Shown here one piece after another: positions 44,071-53,161 of a stretch of 64,000 nucleotides of DNA. Below the pieces are notes generated by a model, which worked only from the letters and a program-made list of their open reading frames with translations, was not told the origin of the DNA and did not search any database. Source of the stretch: Paenibacillus sp. S150 (GTDB lineage: Bacteria; Bacillota; Bacilli; Paenibacillales; Paenibacillaceae); the NCBI RefSeq assembly GCF_019352175.1, contig NZ_JACBYI010000017.1:58787-122786 (forward strand), written 5' to 3'. The position numbers and the translations under genes were made by a program. Every line of letters begins with the position of its first letter. The stretch's first letter is position 1.

Positions 44071-45180
44071 TTGACTAAACAACAGCAGCAGGTTCATTCA
44101 CCGGAAGCACTGTTTGAGCCGTATACCGTTCGCCAATTAACTATTCCCAGCCGGATACTGCTGTCACCGATGGCTCGTGCGTTTGCACCGGAGGGCGTTC
44201 CGGGTGAGGATACAGCCGCCTATTTCCGGCGCCGTGCCGAGAACGGGGTGGGGCTTGTCATCGCCGTAGCTATGATTGACCACCCGGCTGCAACAAGTGA
44301 GCCGGCACTCCCTAATCTCTTTGGCGAAGCCGCTCTGGACGGCTGGAGCGAAGTGGTCAGACAGGTTCATGAGGCCGGCGGGATTATTTTTCCGCAGTTG
44401 TCCCATATGGGAATGATTCGTCCCATGGGTTCCCAGCCTTACCCGGACGCTGCGTCGGTTGGGCCGTCGGGACTTGATTTGCAGGGGAACAAGGTAAGCG
44501 GGGCGATGACTGAAGAAGAAATTGCCAAGGTCATTCAGGCCTATGCCGATGCGGCAGTGAATGCACAGCAGATTGGCTTCGACGGAATTGAGCTTTCCGG
44601 CGGCCACGGCTTGCTGATCGACCAATTCTTCTGGGAAAAAACCAATCAGCGGACGGACCGCTATGGCGGCGATTTCCTGAAGCGCACCCGATTTGCCGTG
44701 GAAGTTGTCCAGGCTGTCCGGGCTGCGGTCGGCCCGGATTATCCGGTCTCCATGCGGCTGTCCCAGTGGAAAATGGGGGATTACACAGCGAAGCTGGTGG
44801 ATACTCCCGAGCAGCTGGAGCAATTCCTGAATGTGCTGGTGGAGGCCGGCGTGGACATTTTCCATATCTCTACGCGACGCTTCTGGGAACCGGAATTTGA
44901 AGGCTCGGAGCTTGGCCTTGCCGGCTGGGTGAAGAAGCTCAGCGGAAAAACAACGTTTGCCGTAGGCTCGGTAGGGATGGACAGTGATCCCGCAGAAGAC
45001 GGGGATGCCGGCCACCCGGGACTGGAGGAATTGCTGAAGCGGTTGGAAAACCATGAGTTTGATCTGGTAGCCGTGGGCCGCGCGCTTCTGGGTGATCCTG
45101 CCTGGGCGAGGAAAATCCGGGAGGGCCGGATGGATGAGATTGTGGCTTTTACGCCTGAGGCGGCAGCCAGACTGTATTGA
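44071..45180 (+). CDS. NADH:flavin oxidoreductase, old yellow enzyme family
   Basis: 369 residues from TTG 44071, with AGTAGGAGG 8 bases upstream (TTG 44065 is too near). FMN TIM barrel that reduces activated alkenes and similar electrophiles with NAD(P)H. Motifs: LLSPMARAFA, the substrate/FMN His in SGGHGLLIDQFF, NQRTDRYGG, and late FMN-phosphate loop VAVGRALLGDP. Divergent TetR gene and a candidate operator suggest induction by its substrate. The last residues EAAARLY fit the family end. Confidence 0.93.
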   Translation: MTKQQQQVHSPEALFEPYTVRQLTIPSRILLSPMARAFAPEGVPGEDTAAYFRRRAENGVGLVIAVAMIDHPAATSEPALPNLFGEAALDGWSEVVRQVHEAGGIIFPQLSHMGMIRPMGSQPYPDAASVGPSGLDLQGNKVSGAMTEEEIAKVIQAYADAAVNAQQIGFDGIELSGGHGLLIDQFFWEKTNQRTDRYGGDFLKRTRFAVEVVQAVRAAVGPDYPVSMRLSQWKMGDYTAKLVDTPEQLEQFLNVLVEAGVDIFHISTRRFWEPEFEGSELGLAGWVKKLSGKTTFAVGSVGMDSDPAEDGDAGHPGLEELLKRLENHEFDLVAVGRALLGDPAWARKIREGRMDEIVAFTPEAAARLY

Positions 45181-45402
45181 TTGCTGGCTGGGCAGGCCGT
45201 GCGGTATTTGAGGGCTTACTCCAAGCCATCCTCCTTATAAGACAGCGGCATGGCATCAACCCCTTGCTTGACCGGAGAAATTTCGCTATGCCGGCAAATC
45301 CGTTGAACTTCAAGCCGGAAGAATTGAAGCGGATAGCTGTAACGGGGGGAGGAGCCATAATCTCTCTGGAATTTCCGGCTGCAGCTTCTGCCTGAGCCTG
45401 CA

Positions 45403-45436
45403 ACAAACCGCCCATGGACATCCATGGGCGGTTTGT
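45403..45436. terminator. Bidirectional terminator between OYE and asparaginase genes
   Basis: ACAAACCGCCCATGG (45403-45417) pairs with 45422-45436 round ACAT, perfect 15 bp, between converging genes. Confidence 0.85.
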
Positions 45437-45446
45437 CATTGGAAGT

Positions 45447-46484
45447 TTAGTATTCGTTGAACATGGAGGCAATCTCATCATAGCCAGTGGTTTGGGTCAG
45501 CGCCAGCGACAGCAATATCCGTGCTTTCTGCGGCACCAGGCTGTTGCAGGGAATCGAATTGGCCGACAGGTCGATATAGGAATCCTTCAGCGTAATGCCG
45601 CTGGAAATCCGCGAGCAGCGGACGACCGGAATATTGTTGTTCTTAAGCTCGCCGACTTTGTCGATCCAGGGCTTGCTGTAGATGCCCCCGCCTGCTCCGG
45701 CAATGACAATGCCTTTGGAGACCGTTGCCAGATAATCCAGAATTCCGGGATTGGCATCCACATGGAAGTAGGCCACGGACACGTCAGGCAGATTGGTCAG
45801 AGCAGACACATCGAATCCGGCGGCGGTGGTATGCTTTTTAAGTGATCTTGTATAGAAAAAGGCCTGGCTGTCCCGCATATAGCCCAGACAACCGAAATCC
45901 CGCTCATCGAAGGCATTGGCCTTAAAGGTGTTGACCTTCTGCACATCCCGGCCGCTGTAGATCCCTTCGGCAAAAACAACCATAACCCCTTGGCCGGCAG
46001 CCTCCGGGTTGGCCGCCAGAGCCACCGATTGATACAGATTAAGCGGTCCATCCGCACTGATCGCCGTAGCCGGGCGCATGGAGCCGGTTATCACGACCGG
46101 CTTGTCGGTTTTGACCACCAGGTTCAGGAAGTACGAGGTTTCATCCAGCGTATCGGTGCCGTGCGTAATGACAAACCCGTGCACATCCTCGCGGATTGCC
46201 AGGGTGTTGATCAGCGTCGCCAGAGTCAGCCAGTGCTCGCTGGTAATATCGGCGCTGCACAGATTGCTGACCTGCACACCCGTGCAATTTGCTACCCGTT
46301 CAAGATGGGGGACACTGTCCAGCAGCTCCTGGACCGGCAGGGCGCCCGGCTCATAATTCAAGGTTTTATGTGCTTCCCCGCTTCCGGCGATTGTGCCTCC
46401 GGTGGCAAGAATGACCACATTTTTCAAGCCCGGGTTATAAAAGGGGGAAGCTGTAAAATTCACTTCTGGTGCTGGAATAATCAT
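45447..46484 (-). CDS. L-asparaginase, type II-like
   Basis: 345 residues; ATG 46484 with AAAGGAA 6 bases upstream. Hydrolyses asparagine to aspartate and ammonia. Catalytic threonines: ATGGTIAGS (~28-36) and HGTDTLDET (~108-116), with Lys in GSMRP-adjacent block and Tyr in PVQELLD region. No signal peptide or lipobox, so probably cytoplasmic despite the type II-like length. Monocistronic. Confidence 0.93.
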   Translation of the reverse strand: MIIPAPEVNFTASPFYNPGLKNVVILATGGTIAGSGEAHKTLNYEPGALPVQELLDSVPHLERVANCTGVQVSNLCSADITSEHWLTLATLINTLAIREDVHGFVITHGTDTLDETSYFLNLVVKTDKPVVITGSMRPATAISADGPLNLYQSVALAANPEAAGQGVMVVFAEGIYSGRDVQKVNTFKANAFDERDFGCLGYMRDSQAFFYTRSLKKHTTAAGFDVSALTNLPDVSVAYFHVDANPGILDYLATVSKGIVIAGAGGGIYSKPWIDKVGELKNNNIPVVRCSRISSGITLKDSYIDLSANSIPCNSLVPQKARILLSLALTQTTGYDEIASMFNEY

Positions 46485-46643
46485 TGTTTAATTCCTTTCA
46501 GATCAGATCATAAATGAATAAAAATTGGATGAATGTATTATAACATACGTTTTCCGGAGCAAAGTGTGTTTTTTAGACCCGTCATGAGAACTGCAATATA
46601 GTATAATGAGGGAAAAAATTAAATGAATGGAAGGAAGCTGGGG

Positions 46644-46874
46644 ATGCTTGAATTGGAGGTCCAGGAGTATTACAGAGCTTTAGCCGCGCTGGAGCAGGTG
46701 AAAATAAACACACTCTTTGCACGGGCTGTCTTGGAGCGGCCATTCCCGGAAAGATCTTTGCGGACAGCAGGAAAATCCGTATCGCGCATGGATGAGGAAG
46801 CACGGGGAGAATGGATGCGAAGGGGGGCTTTCGGGCGCTTCTTCTTTTATTGTCAGAAGAAAATAAAGTGTTAG
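46644..46874 (+). pseudogene. Truncated GNAT-family acetyltransferase, N-terminal fragment
   Basis: ATG 46644 follows GGAAGG. The first ~31 residues (MLELEVQEYYRALAALEQVK then INTLFARAVLE) resemble the N-terminus of small Paenibacillus GNAT proteins, from memory only. After that the similarity stops: residues ~32 on are Arg-rich and unlike a GNAT fold. The original 3' part seems to have been replaced during the rearrangement that left the transposon ends at 46889-47200. Confidence 0.5.
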
Positions 46875-46888
46875 ACTCGGAAATTAAA

Positions 46889-47200
46889 GTATTAGACTGA
46901 GAGAATAAAGATATAGACTAGCAAGTCGGTATGGAATTGAACGAGAGGCGTCGGCGGCATGACAAACTGCTGCAGCTCCACGGACCTGAGCAGCCGCAGC
47001 TCACGTTCCTGGTGCTTCCGGATGAAGCCGACTTTGCGTTCGGCGCGCCGGCGACGACGGCCCGATTGAGAAGTCTGAAAATTACTTTTCGTTAGTAATG
47101 TTTTGAGACTGAAACTTAAAAAGCCTATTCTAATACCACAAGTGGCGTTTGTCATAATGAAACCAGAGTCATAATGTACGTGCAAGCTTCAGTCTAATAC
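46889..47200. mobile_element. Deleted transposable-element remnant with 12-bp inverted ends
   Basis: GTATTAGACTGA (46889-46900) is perfectly inverted at 47189-47200. Three near-copies of AATAAAGTGTTAGACT stand at the left side (46861, ~46882, 46904). On the minus strand a 97-codon open frame contains an Arg-rich stretch and RKHQERELRLLRSVELQQF that look like coding relic, but I cannot assign the family. About 310 bp, too short for an intact IS. Confidence 0.55.
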
Positions 47201-47324
47201 CTCCTCAATATATAGAAATAATTAATATAGTTCACAAAATATTTGAGTTTTACAACATTATTCTTTATGTCTAAAATTATCATTAATAAAAAGAATAGTG
47301 TAGGTTATGAAAGGTGGTTTAGCA

Positions 47325-48272
47325 ATGAAGATTCTCATCGTTGGCTATTTTAGCGAGACCTCAAAATCAATTATTGCAAGGTATTTTCCGCAAGACTGGT
47401 ACGTTGTAGTTGTCCCGCCCGGACAAGAAATGCTGCATCATATTGAAGATTGCCAGGTAATAATCCCTGAACATATTAAAGTGGATCACAGCTTACTTTC
47501 TAACGCAAAAAAATTAAAATTGGTACAGACGGGGGCAGGATTTGATAATGTAGATGTTCCTGCCTGTACACAGCTCGGCATTTGGGTGGCCAATGCTGCA
47601 GGAGTGAATGCACAGGCAGTGGCTGAGCACGTAATGGCACTGATATTGTCTTATTATAAAAACATACCATTTCTTGATACTTTCATGAAAAACAGGATGG
47701 ATGAAAATCAATTGGATTATACAGGGAGTGAATTAGAGGGAAAAACAATTGGGATTATCGGGTTGGGCGCTACCGGAAAAAAAGTAGCTGCGTTTTGCAG
47801 GGCTTTTGATATGAATGTGCTTGCTTATGTGAGAAATGCTGTTGTACAATCTGATGGTTTTGTTAAAATGGCGGATTTCGATACTCTTGTGAGCACATCG
47901 GACATAATCAGTGTACATATACCCTTGAATCAGCAAACCAAACAGCTGATCAACCAAGCGGCATTCAAGAAAATGAAGAATACCACTCTTTTTATCAATA
48001 CAGCCCGCGGCGGGATTGTCAACGAAAGAGACTTGATTGATGCATTAAAAAACGGGGATATTTTAGGTGCATGCCTGGATGTGTTTGAATCCGAACCGCT
48101 TCCTATTGACAGTGAGCTCCGGAATCTGGGTAATGTGATACTTACTCCCCATACAGCAGGAATGCCTAATGGTCGAAAATTTCATAAAAAAAGATATGAT
48201 TTTTTTATAAATAATATAAAACGTGTAGAAAATGGTGAAGAGCCTGAAAGCAAGCTCAATCAGTTATTATAG
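47325..48272 (+). CDS. D-isomer-specific 2-hydroxyacid dehydrogenase
   Basis: 315 residues from ATG 47325 (GGTGG about 8 bases upstream). Rossmann NAD-binding motif GLGATG (~145), catalytic Arg in NTARGG, Glu in DVFESEPLP and His in LTPHTAGM. Reduces 2-keto acids or oxidises D-2-hydroxy acids with NAD(P). Codon use is clearly AT-richer than the neighbours (many AAA, ATT, TTA), and it follows a transposon remnant, which suggests acquisition by transfer. Substrate unknown. Transcribed alone. Confidence 0.9.
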   Translation: MKILIVGYFSETSKSIIARYFPQDWYVVVVPPGQEMLHHIEDCQVIIPEHIKVDHSLLSNAKKLKLVQTGAGFDNVDVPACTQLGIWVANAAGVNAQAVAEHVMALILSYYKNIPFLDTFMKNRMDENQLDYTGSELEGKTIGIIGLGATGKKVAAFCRAFDMNVLAYVRNAVVQSDGFVKMADFDTLVSTSDIISVHIPLNQQTKQLINQAAFKKMKNTTLFINTARGGIVNERDLIDALKNGDILGACLDVFESEPLPIDSELRNLGNVILTPHTAGMPNGRKFHKKRYDFFINNIKRVENGEEPESKLNQLL

Positions 48273-48333
48273 TTTTGGTGCAATAAAAATGAGCTATCGG
48301 ACGCAGTTCCGTGCAACTGGTTGCTTCCCGATA

Positions 48334-48955
48334 AATCCGCACGGGGACGGGTGATGCTGCCGCCAGGCCAGCAGTTGCAGCGGGCCACTCACAAGCGCAG
48401 GGCTGGGACAGCCAGCTTCGGGAGTTGGCCGCTTTTCTCGGCAGGGAAGATCTATGTGAACAATGGATAGAGCGCTTTGAGCGTAAAGCCGCCCAAGCGA
48501 AGGAGCTGGTGGCGCCGGTTGTCGGGGAAGACACCTGCATGGTGCTCCGGCTCAGCGGCAAGGAGTTTCATGCATACTGCAACAGAGGAATTGGGGAGCT
48601 GCTGTATGGTGAACTTGGGCTCAGACCTGCCTATCCATATCCGGGAGTGATATATAACGAGCCAATTGCCCTGGAGGAGGTTCAAAGGCTTAATCCGCAG
48701 CGGCTGCTGCTGGTCATCTGCCCCGATGCGGCCACCAGGCTGCACTGGCTGTCACTGCAGCATAGCGAAGGCTGGCGTTCGCTGAAGGCGGTACATACAG
48801 GCCATATCTTCCTGCTGCTTTCAGATCCCTGGTTCGAGTATTCAGCAGTTGCTCTGGACCGTATGATGGATGAGGCGGTTCTGATGTTTACGGGAATTTG
48901 TCCAAGCCCGGAGCAGGATAAAGTCCATGGTTGCCACACGGCATATCCTTTATAA
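48334..48955 (+). pseudogene. C-terminal remnant of Btr-like AraC/siderophore-binding regulator
   Basis: An open frame from about 48334 reads GWDSQLRELAAFLGREDLCE and continues through ERFERKAAQAKELV, GVIYNEPIALEEVQRL, and ends in DRMMDEAVLMFTG. This is the second half of a periplasmic-binding-protein fold for iron-siderophores. In Paenibacillus and Bacillus this domain fused to an AraC DNA-binding domain is Btr, which activates siderophore uptake genes when the siderophore binds. The AraC half and the first lobe are missing; an in-frame stop precedes the fragment. It directly precedes the Fur box and the binding-lipoprotein gene, the place Btr usually occupies. Confidence 0.65.
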
Positions 48956-48963
48956 TCTCCAGT

Positions 48964-48982
48964 AATGAGAATGGTTATCATT
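48964..48982 (+). promoter_or_regulatory. Fur box upstream of the siderophore-binding protein gene
   Basis: AATGAGAATGGTTATCATT closely matches the Fur consensus (7-1-7: TGAGAAT, G, GTTATCA against TGATAAT, N, ATTATCA). It ends 17 bp before the ATG, over the expected promoter or start site, so iron-replete Fur should block transcription. Confidence 0.8.
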
Positions 48983-48999
48983 AAGGGGAGATTAAGTGT

Positions 49000-50016
49000 A
49001 TGAAAGTAATGAAATTAGGGTTAGTGATTACCTTGGTGCTGGCCGCAGTACTTGCGGGCTGCGCCTCCGATTCGGCTGATCAGGGGGCAGAGAGCGAGGC
49101 TGCTATTGCCGCTGCAGCGCCACCGGCTCAGCCAGCCGGGCCTGTAAAGGAGACGGAAGCAGAACCAGCGCCAGAAGCGGTATATCCGCAGACTTTTACG
49201 GATGAAATGGGGCATGGGGTTATTCTAAACGAAGCGCCGACGAAAGTATTTGCTCCTTATATGGAGGATTCCCTTGTCGTGCTGGGAGTCAAGCCGGTAG
49301 GCCAGTGGTCCAACAAGGGCGTGCCGCAGGAATACCTGCAGGATCAGCTGAGCGGGGTTCCGCTGGTTGATTTTACCGGAGGAAACCTGCCTTCACCGGA
49401 GGTAGTCATGGCAATGCAGCCTGATCTGATCGTGCTGCACAATGCTTTTTATGCGGAGAACGGTGTCTATGAGAAGTATTCCAAAATCGCGCCTACCTAT
49501 GTGTTCAAGAACGCGGCCGGCAATCTGGAGAGCTCGGTGCCTGCGCTCGCTGGGCTGCTCGGCAAGCCGCAGGCGGCAGCCAAGGGTCTTGAAGAATACC
49601 GCCAAAAGGCAGATGAGGCAAAAATTGCACTCGCACCCCATATGGAGGGGAAGAAGGCACTCATTATCCGCTTTAATTCCAGAGGCATGTTCCTGATGGG
49701 CGGCGTGTATGGAGGATTCGTGCTTGCAGAAGAGCTGGGCATTGCCAAGAGCAATTTTGTAGCCACCGAAAACAGTGTGGAATTGTCGCTGGAGCTCTTG
49801 CCGCAGATCGATGCCGATTATATTTTCCTTGCCAATGACAGAGCGAACACCGGTGAGACGTTCTATAAGGAACTTACAGAAAGTTCCATCTGGAAGAGCA
49901 TTCCGGCTGTGCAGGCCGGACATGTATACGATGTGGATGACCGGTATTGGCTGGGCGGCGGACTGGTTGCTTACAGCAAGGTTATCGACGATTGTCTGGA
50001 AATTCTCGTGCCATGA
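49000..50016 (+). CDS. Iron-siderophore ABC transporter substrate-binding lipoprotein (FeuA-like)
   Basis: 338 residues; ATG 49000 with AAGGGGAGA upstream. Lipoprotein signal peptide with lipobox VLAGC (Cys ~21), an Ala/Glu/Pro-rich linker to ~65, then a periplasmic-binding fold of the Fe3+-siderophore class: TFTDEMGHGV, PSPEVVMAMQPDLIVL and the C-terminal SIWKSIPAVQAGHVYDVDDRYW. The neighbouring Fur box, overlapping esterase gene and Btr remnant make a bacillibactin-like siderophore the likely ligand, as for FeuA. No permease or ATPase gene is in the window, so it must use one encoded elsewhere. Confidence 0.88.
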   Translation: MKVMKLGLVITLVLAAVLAGCASDSADQGAESEAAIAAAAPPAQPAGPVKETEAEPAPEAVYPQTFTDEMGHGVILNEAPTKVFAPYMEDSLVVLGVKPVGQWSNKGVPQEYLQDQLSGVPLVDFTGGNLPSPEVVMAMQPDLIVLHNAFYAENGVYEKYSKIAPTYVFKNAAGNLESSVPALAGLLGKPQAAAKGLEEYRQKADEAKIALAPHMEGKKALIIRFNSRGMFLMGGVYGGFVLAEELGIAKSNFVATENSVELSLELLPQIDADYIFLANDRANTGETFYKELTESSIWKSIPAVQAGHVYDVDDRYWLGGGLVAYSKVIDDCLEILVP

Positions 50017-50825
50017 GCAGGGCGCTGGAAATAAGTTTTCCGCATCCGGGCTGTGAGGAATATATAATTTACGCCGGCGGGAGCCAATTGGAGTATCGAA
50101 TTCTTGTGTCCCATCCAACCGGAGAGCCGCCCCCGGAAGGATATCCGGTCATCTACGCTCTGGATGGACACGCAGTGTTTCATACCCTGGCAGAGTCGGC
50201 ACGGGTGCAGACCCGCGGGCCGCATGGCTTTGACCCTGTGGTTATTGTGGGCATCGGCTATCCGTCCGGAGAGGCCTTTGATATGAGCCGCCGCTGCAAC
50301 GATTTCACAATGCCCGCCCGGCAGAGCACGCTGCCGAAGCGGCCGGATGGGCGGGAATGGCCGGAATATGGCGGAGCTGACAGCTTCCTTGCCGTATTGG
50401 CGGATGATATTATGCCGCTGATATCCGGGCTTTTCCCTGTAGACCGCCGGCGTCAGGCTTTGTTTGGCCATTCACTCGGAGGGCTGTTCGTCCTGCATGC
50501 CCTGTTCACCAGACCGTCTTTATTCAGCCACTATGCCGCCGGAAGCCCTTCAATCTGGTGGGGGGATTACACCCTGCTTACAGAGCTGGAGGCCTTCCTG
50601 ACCGCTTACCCGAACATGCAGCTGCCGCGGCAACTCATGATTACGGTAGGTGCAGACGAACTGGAGCATATGGTAAGGGATTCCGAGCAGCTGCTGCCCC
50701 GGCTGGAGCCGCTGGCGGAGCATGGCTTGCAGGCACGGCTGGTGAAATTCGCGGAGGAGAGCCATCTCACTGTGCTGCCTGCGACACTCAGCCGTCTGCT
50801 GAGGTTCACGCTGGAAAGAGGCTGA
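50013..50825 (+). CDS. besA: Siderophore esterase, BesA/Fes-like alpha/beta hydrolase
   Basis: 270 residues from ATG 50013, overlapping the binding-protein stop (ATGA). Esterase D-type alpha/beta hydrolase: nucleophile Ser in FGHSLGGLF (~155), Glu/Asp acid likely in VGADELEH, catalytic His in ESHLTVLP. PVIYALDGHAVF and the SIWWGD motif are typical of BesA. BesA opens the trilactone of ferric bacillibactin in the cytoplasm to release iron. Translational coupling to a siderophore-binding lipoprotein supports the role. The symbol is by similarity. Confidence 0.8.
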   Translation: MSRALEISFPHPGCEEYIIYAGGSQLEYRILVSHPTGEPPPEGYPVIYALDGHAVFHTLAESARVQTRGPHGFDPVVIVGIGYPSGEAFDMSRRCNDFTMPARQSTLPKRPDGREWPEYGGADSFLAVLADDIMPLISGLFPVDRRRQALFGHSLGGLFVLHALFTRPSLFSHYAAGSPSIWWGDYTLLTELEAFLTAYPNMQLPRQLMITVGADELEHMVRDSEQLLPRLEPLAEHGLQARLVKFAEESHLTVLPATLSRLLRFTLERG

Positions 50826-50864
50826 CTGAGATCGGTAGGTTGATGCCATATACATGCAAGCGGA

Positions 50865-50906
50865 CAGCAACTCCCCCTGCCGGTCACCTGGCAGGGGGAG
50901 TTGCTG
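50865..50906 (+). terminator. Terminator hairpin after besA-like gene
   Basis: CAGCAACTCCCCCTGCC (50865-50881) pairs perfectly with 50890-50906. No strong T-run follows. Confidence 0.7.
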
Positions 50907-51242
50907 TATAGGCTTATAGACAGGCACTGCCTGGCGCTCTTTTATCCAAAATGGGCCTGCGGCAGTAAGATGTGTTACATTTAGAAGAGGCAGAGCCTGT
51001 GATTATGCCGTCCCTGCAGAGCGGGACTTCAAGATTGAATGGCTGACAATGCTGGTTAATAATCTCTTAAACCATTCTCAGATTATTCCCGGGTGAGAAA
51101 CGGGTAGGCACAGCGCCTGCAAGATACCAGGGAGGCGTGGAAGCTCCGTCTGGAGCAGCACCGGACGGCAGGAGCAATCAGCGGCTAACAAGCCTATGAA
51201 AATAGGCTAGACTTAACACATTAACTGTAGGGGTGAGAGACA
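50907..51242. other. Leader region of the AAA+ gene
   Basis: 336 bp without a gene. AGCCTAT (51191-51197) pairs with ATAGGCT (51202-51208) round a GAAA tetraloop, about 35 bp before the ATG. Upstream is a GC-rich stretch that could fold. I recognise no known riboswitch core. Confidence 0.4.
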
Positions 51243-52202
51243 ATGGCCGATGATCATGATGAACTAGCGGAACAGAGACGCAAAAATCTAAAGCTTATCC
51301 AATTCAGCAAAGACGATCAGTCGCTGATCGAGTCGGAGAAGCCCAAGGAAACCTTTGCCGATGTGGGCGGACTTGAGGATGTGAAGAAGAAGATCCGGAT
51401 GAACTTCATCCTGCCCCTGAAACAGCCGGAGCTGTTCAAGGCCTATGGCAAGGAGGCGGGAGGCAGTCTGCTGCTGTTCGGTCCCCCGGGCTGCGGCAAG
51501 ACCTTCCTCGCGCGTGCTGTGGCAGGTGAAATAGAGGCCAATTTCATGCATATTGAGCTGCAGGCGATTCTGGCTATGTACGTGGGACAAAGCGAGAATA
51601 ATCTGCATAATATCTTCGAGCAGGCCCGTAAGAACAAGCCGTGCGTTATCTTCATAGATGAGCTGGATGCCATGGGCGGCAGCCGCCATCAGATGCGCCA
51701 GCATCATGACCGCATGCTGGTCAACCAGCTGCTGCTGGAGCTGGACGGCCTGCAGGCGGAGAACGACAACGTTTTTGTGATCGGCGCGACCAATACCCCC
51801 TGGTATCTGGATTCAGCGCTGCGCAGACCCGGCCGCTTCAACCATCTCGTATTTGTACCGCCGCCGGAGGAAGCGGAGCGCGAAACCATCCTTGGCCTAA
51901 AAATGGCCGGGAAGCCCGCGGAAGCCTTAAATCTGTCCAGGATTGCCGCAGAGACGAGGTTCTTTTCCGGGGCGGATCTGGAGCAGATTGTCAGCGATGC
52001 GGTAGAATCCGCGATGGAGCGCACATTCGAAACGGGGGAGATCCAGCCGATCACCTACGGCGATATGAAGAAGGCCGCGAAATCCCGCAAGGCGACAACG
52101 CTGGAGTGGTTCTCGACGGCGAAGAATTACGCCACCTTCAGCGATGTGAACCGCGACTATCAGATAGTGCTGGATTATGCCAAGAAACACGGAATCAAAT
52201 AG
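51243..52202 (+). CDS. AAA+ ATPase, Cdc48/FtsH-like single domain
   Basis: 319 residues; ATG 51243 with AGGGGTGAGAG upstream. One AAA module: TFADVGGLEDVKKKI, Walker A GPPGCGKT (~81), Walker B FIDELDAM, sensor 1 ATNTP, second region of homology with RRPGRF arginine fingers, and C-terminal helices (ADLEQIVSDAVE). It lacks the FtsH protease and TM parts and the Cdc48 N-domain. The gene is followed 26 bp on by a membrane TPR gene; the pair probably works together, the ATPase remodelling a target that the TPR protein recruits to the membrane. Target unknown. Confidence 0.88.
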   Translation: MADDHDELAEQRRKNLKLIQFSKDDQSLIESEKPKETFADVGGLEDVKKKIRMNFILPLKQPELFKAYGKEAGGSLLLFGPPGCGKTFLARAVAGEIEANFMHIELQAILAMYVGQSENNLHNIFEQARKNKPCVIFIDELDAMGGSRHQMRQHHDRMLVNQLLLELDGLQAENDNVFVIGATNTPWYLDSALRRPGRFNHLVFVPPPEEAERETILGLKMAGKPAEALNLSRIAAETRFFSGADLEQIVSDAVESAMERTFETGEIQPITYGDMKKAAKSRKATTLEWFSTAKNYATFSDVNRDYQIVLDYAKKHGIK

Positions 52203-52228
52203 CGGCCCGGAAAAGGGAGGTGCAGACA

Positions 52229-53101
52229 GTGGAGAAGGATTCGCGGCAGACCGCTTTTGCGGCGGTGCATCAGCTGATAGGCTGGAAACGGTATAAGGAA
52301 GCGCTGGCGGAAGCGGAGCAGCTGCTCCGGCAGGAGCCGGAGGACCCGGATGCCTTTGCGCTTATGGCGCATATCTGCTCTTTGATGAATGAATATGAGA
52401 AGGCGCTGCACTGGGCCAAGGAAGCCCTTCTCCGCGAGCCGCAGCATGAGCTGGCCTGGTACGTGCGTGTCTGCGTCTACTACGAAACGGACAATGAGAA
52501 GGCGCTGGAAGAGACGCTGCGGGAGGCCATGCGCGTCGATCCTTACGAAGCCCATTATTATTTTCTGCAGGCGAACCGGCTCAATAAAAAAGCGAAATAC
52601 AAGGAGTCCCGCGGGCTTCTGCTGCAGGCGCTGGAGCTGAGGCCGGAGAATCCGCTATATCTGGCTGCGCTGAGCTATACGGAGGCGCTGCTGGGCAATA
52701 TGGCCGAATCTGCGAGAGTGGATGCCGTGGCCGCAGGGTACGATGCCGAGAATGCCTATGTGCTGCTGTATCTGGCCTGGGCGGCAGGGCAGCGCGGGGA
52801 TTATAAGCTGAAGGAAGTCTACATGAAGAATGCCGTCAGGCTCAGCCCGGATAACAGGCAGCTTCAGGATGAATTTCTGGAGGCGCTGCAGCAGCGGCAG
52901 AAGCTGTTCCGGATTTTTCTGTGGCCGACGCGGCTGGTGCGCCGCATGAAGCGCTGGCAGATCATCCTGGCCTGGATGTTCGCCTGGATATTGTTCAGGC
53001 CGCTGGTTCTGCTGTTCATTGTGCTGTACGTGCTGGCAAACTGGGTAACGAAAGGCATCGTGCATGTGCAGGTGTTCGGCTGGCGGCGAAGAGGCTCCTG
53101 A
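52229..53101 (+). CDS. TPR protein with C-terminal membrane anchor
   Basis: 290 residues from GTG 52229, 8 bases after AAAAGGGAGG. About five tetratricopeptide repeats (~5-225; e.g. YKEALAEAEQLLRQEPEDPD, YEKALHWAKEALLREPQHEL, KESRGLLLQALELRPENPL), then a basic stretch RLVRRMKRW and one or two hydrophobic helices (~245-278). Topology suggests cytoplasmic repeats on a membrane anchor. Forms an operon with the AAA+ ATPase gene; the repeats could be the adaptor that presents substrates. Function not recognised. Confidence 0.85.
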   Translation: MEKDSRQTAFAAVHQLIGWKRYKEALAEAEQLLRQEPEDPDAFALMAHICSLMNEYEKALHWAKEALLREPQHELAWYVRVCVYYETDNEKALEETLREAMRVDPYEAHYYFLQANRLNKKAKYKESRGLLLQALELRPENPLYLAALSYTEALLGNMAESARVDAVAAGYDAENAYVLLYLAWAAGQRGDYKLKEVYMKNAVRLSPDNRQLQDEFLEALQQRQKLFRIFLWPTRLVRRMKRWQIILAWMFAWILFRPLVLLFIVLYVLANWVTKGIVHVQVFGWRRRGS

Positions 53102-53161
53102 ATGTGTATGAAAACTATAAATCTTTCTATATGAAAAATTGGTGCAAAGGGCAGCCATCCT

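Noticed and set aside
46892..47185. 97-codon minus-strand frame as a gene
   Set aside because: Lies inside the deleted element and starts in AT-rich end sequence; kept only as part of the remnant.
51050..51242. Riboswitch before the AAA+ gene
   Set aside because: Only a 7-bp hairpin with a GAAA loop; no cyclic-di-GMP, ydaO or glycine core.
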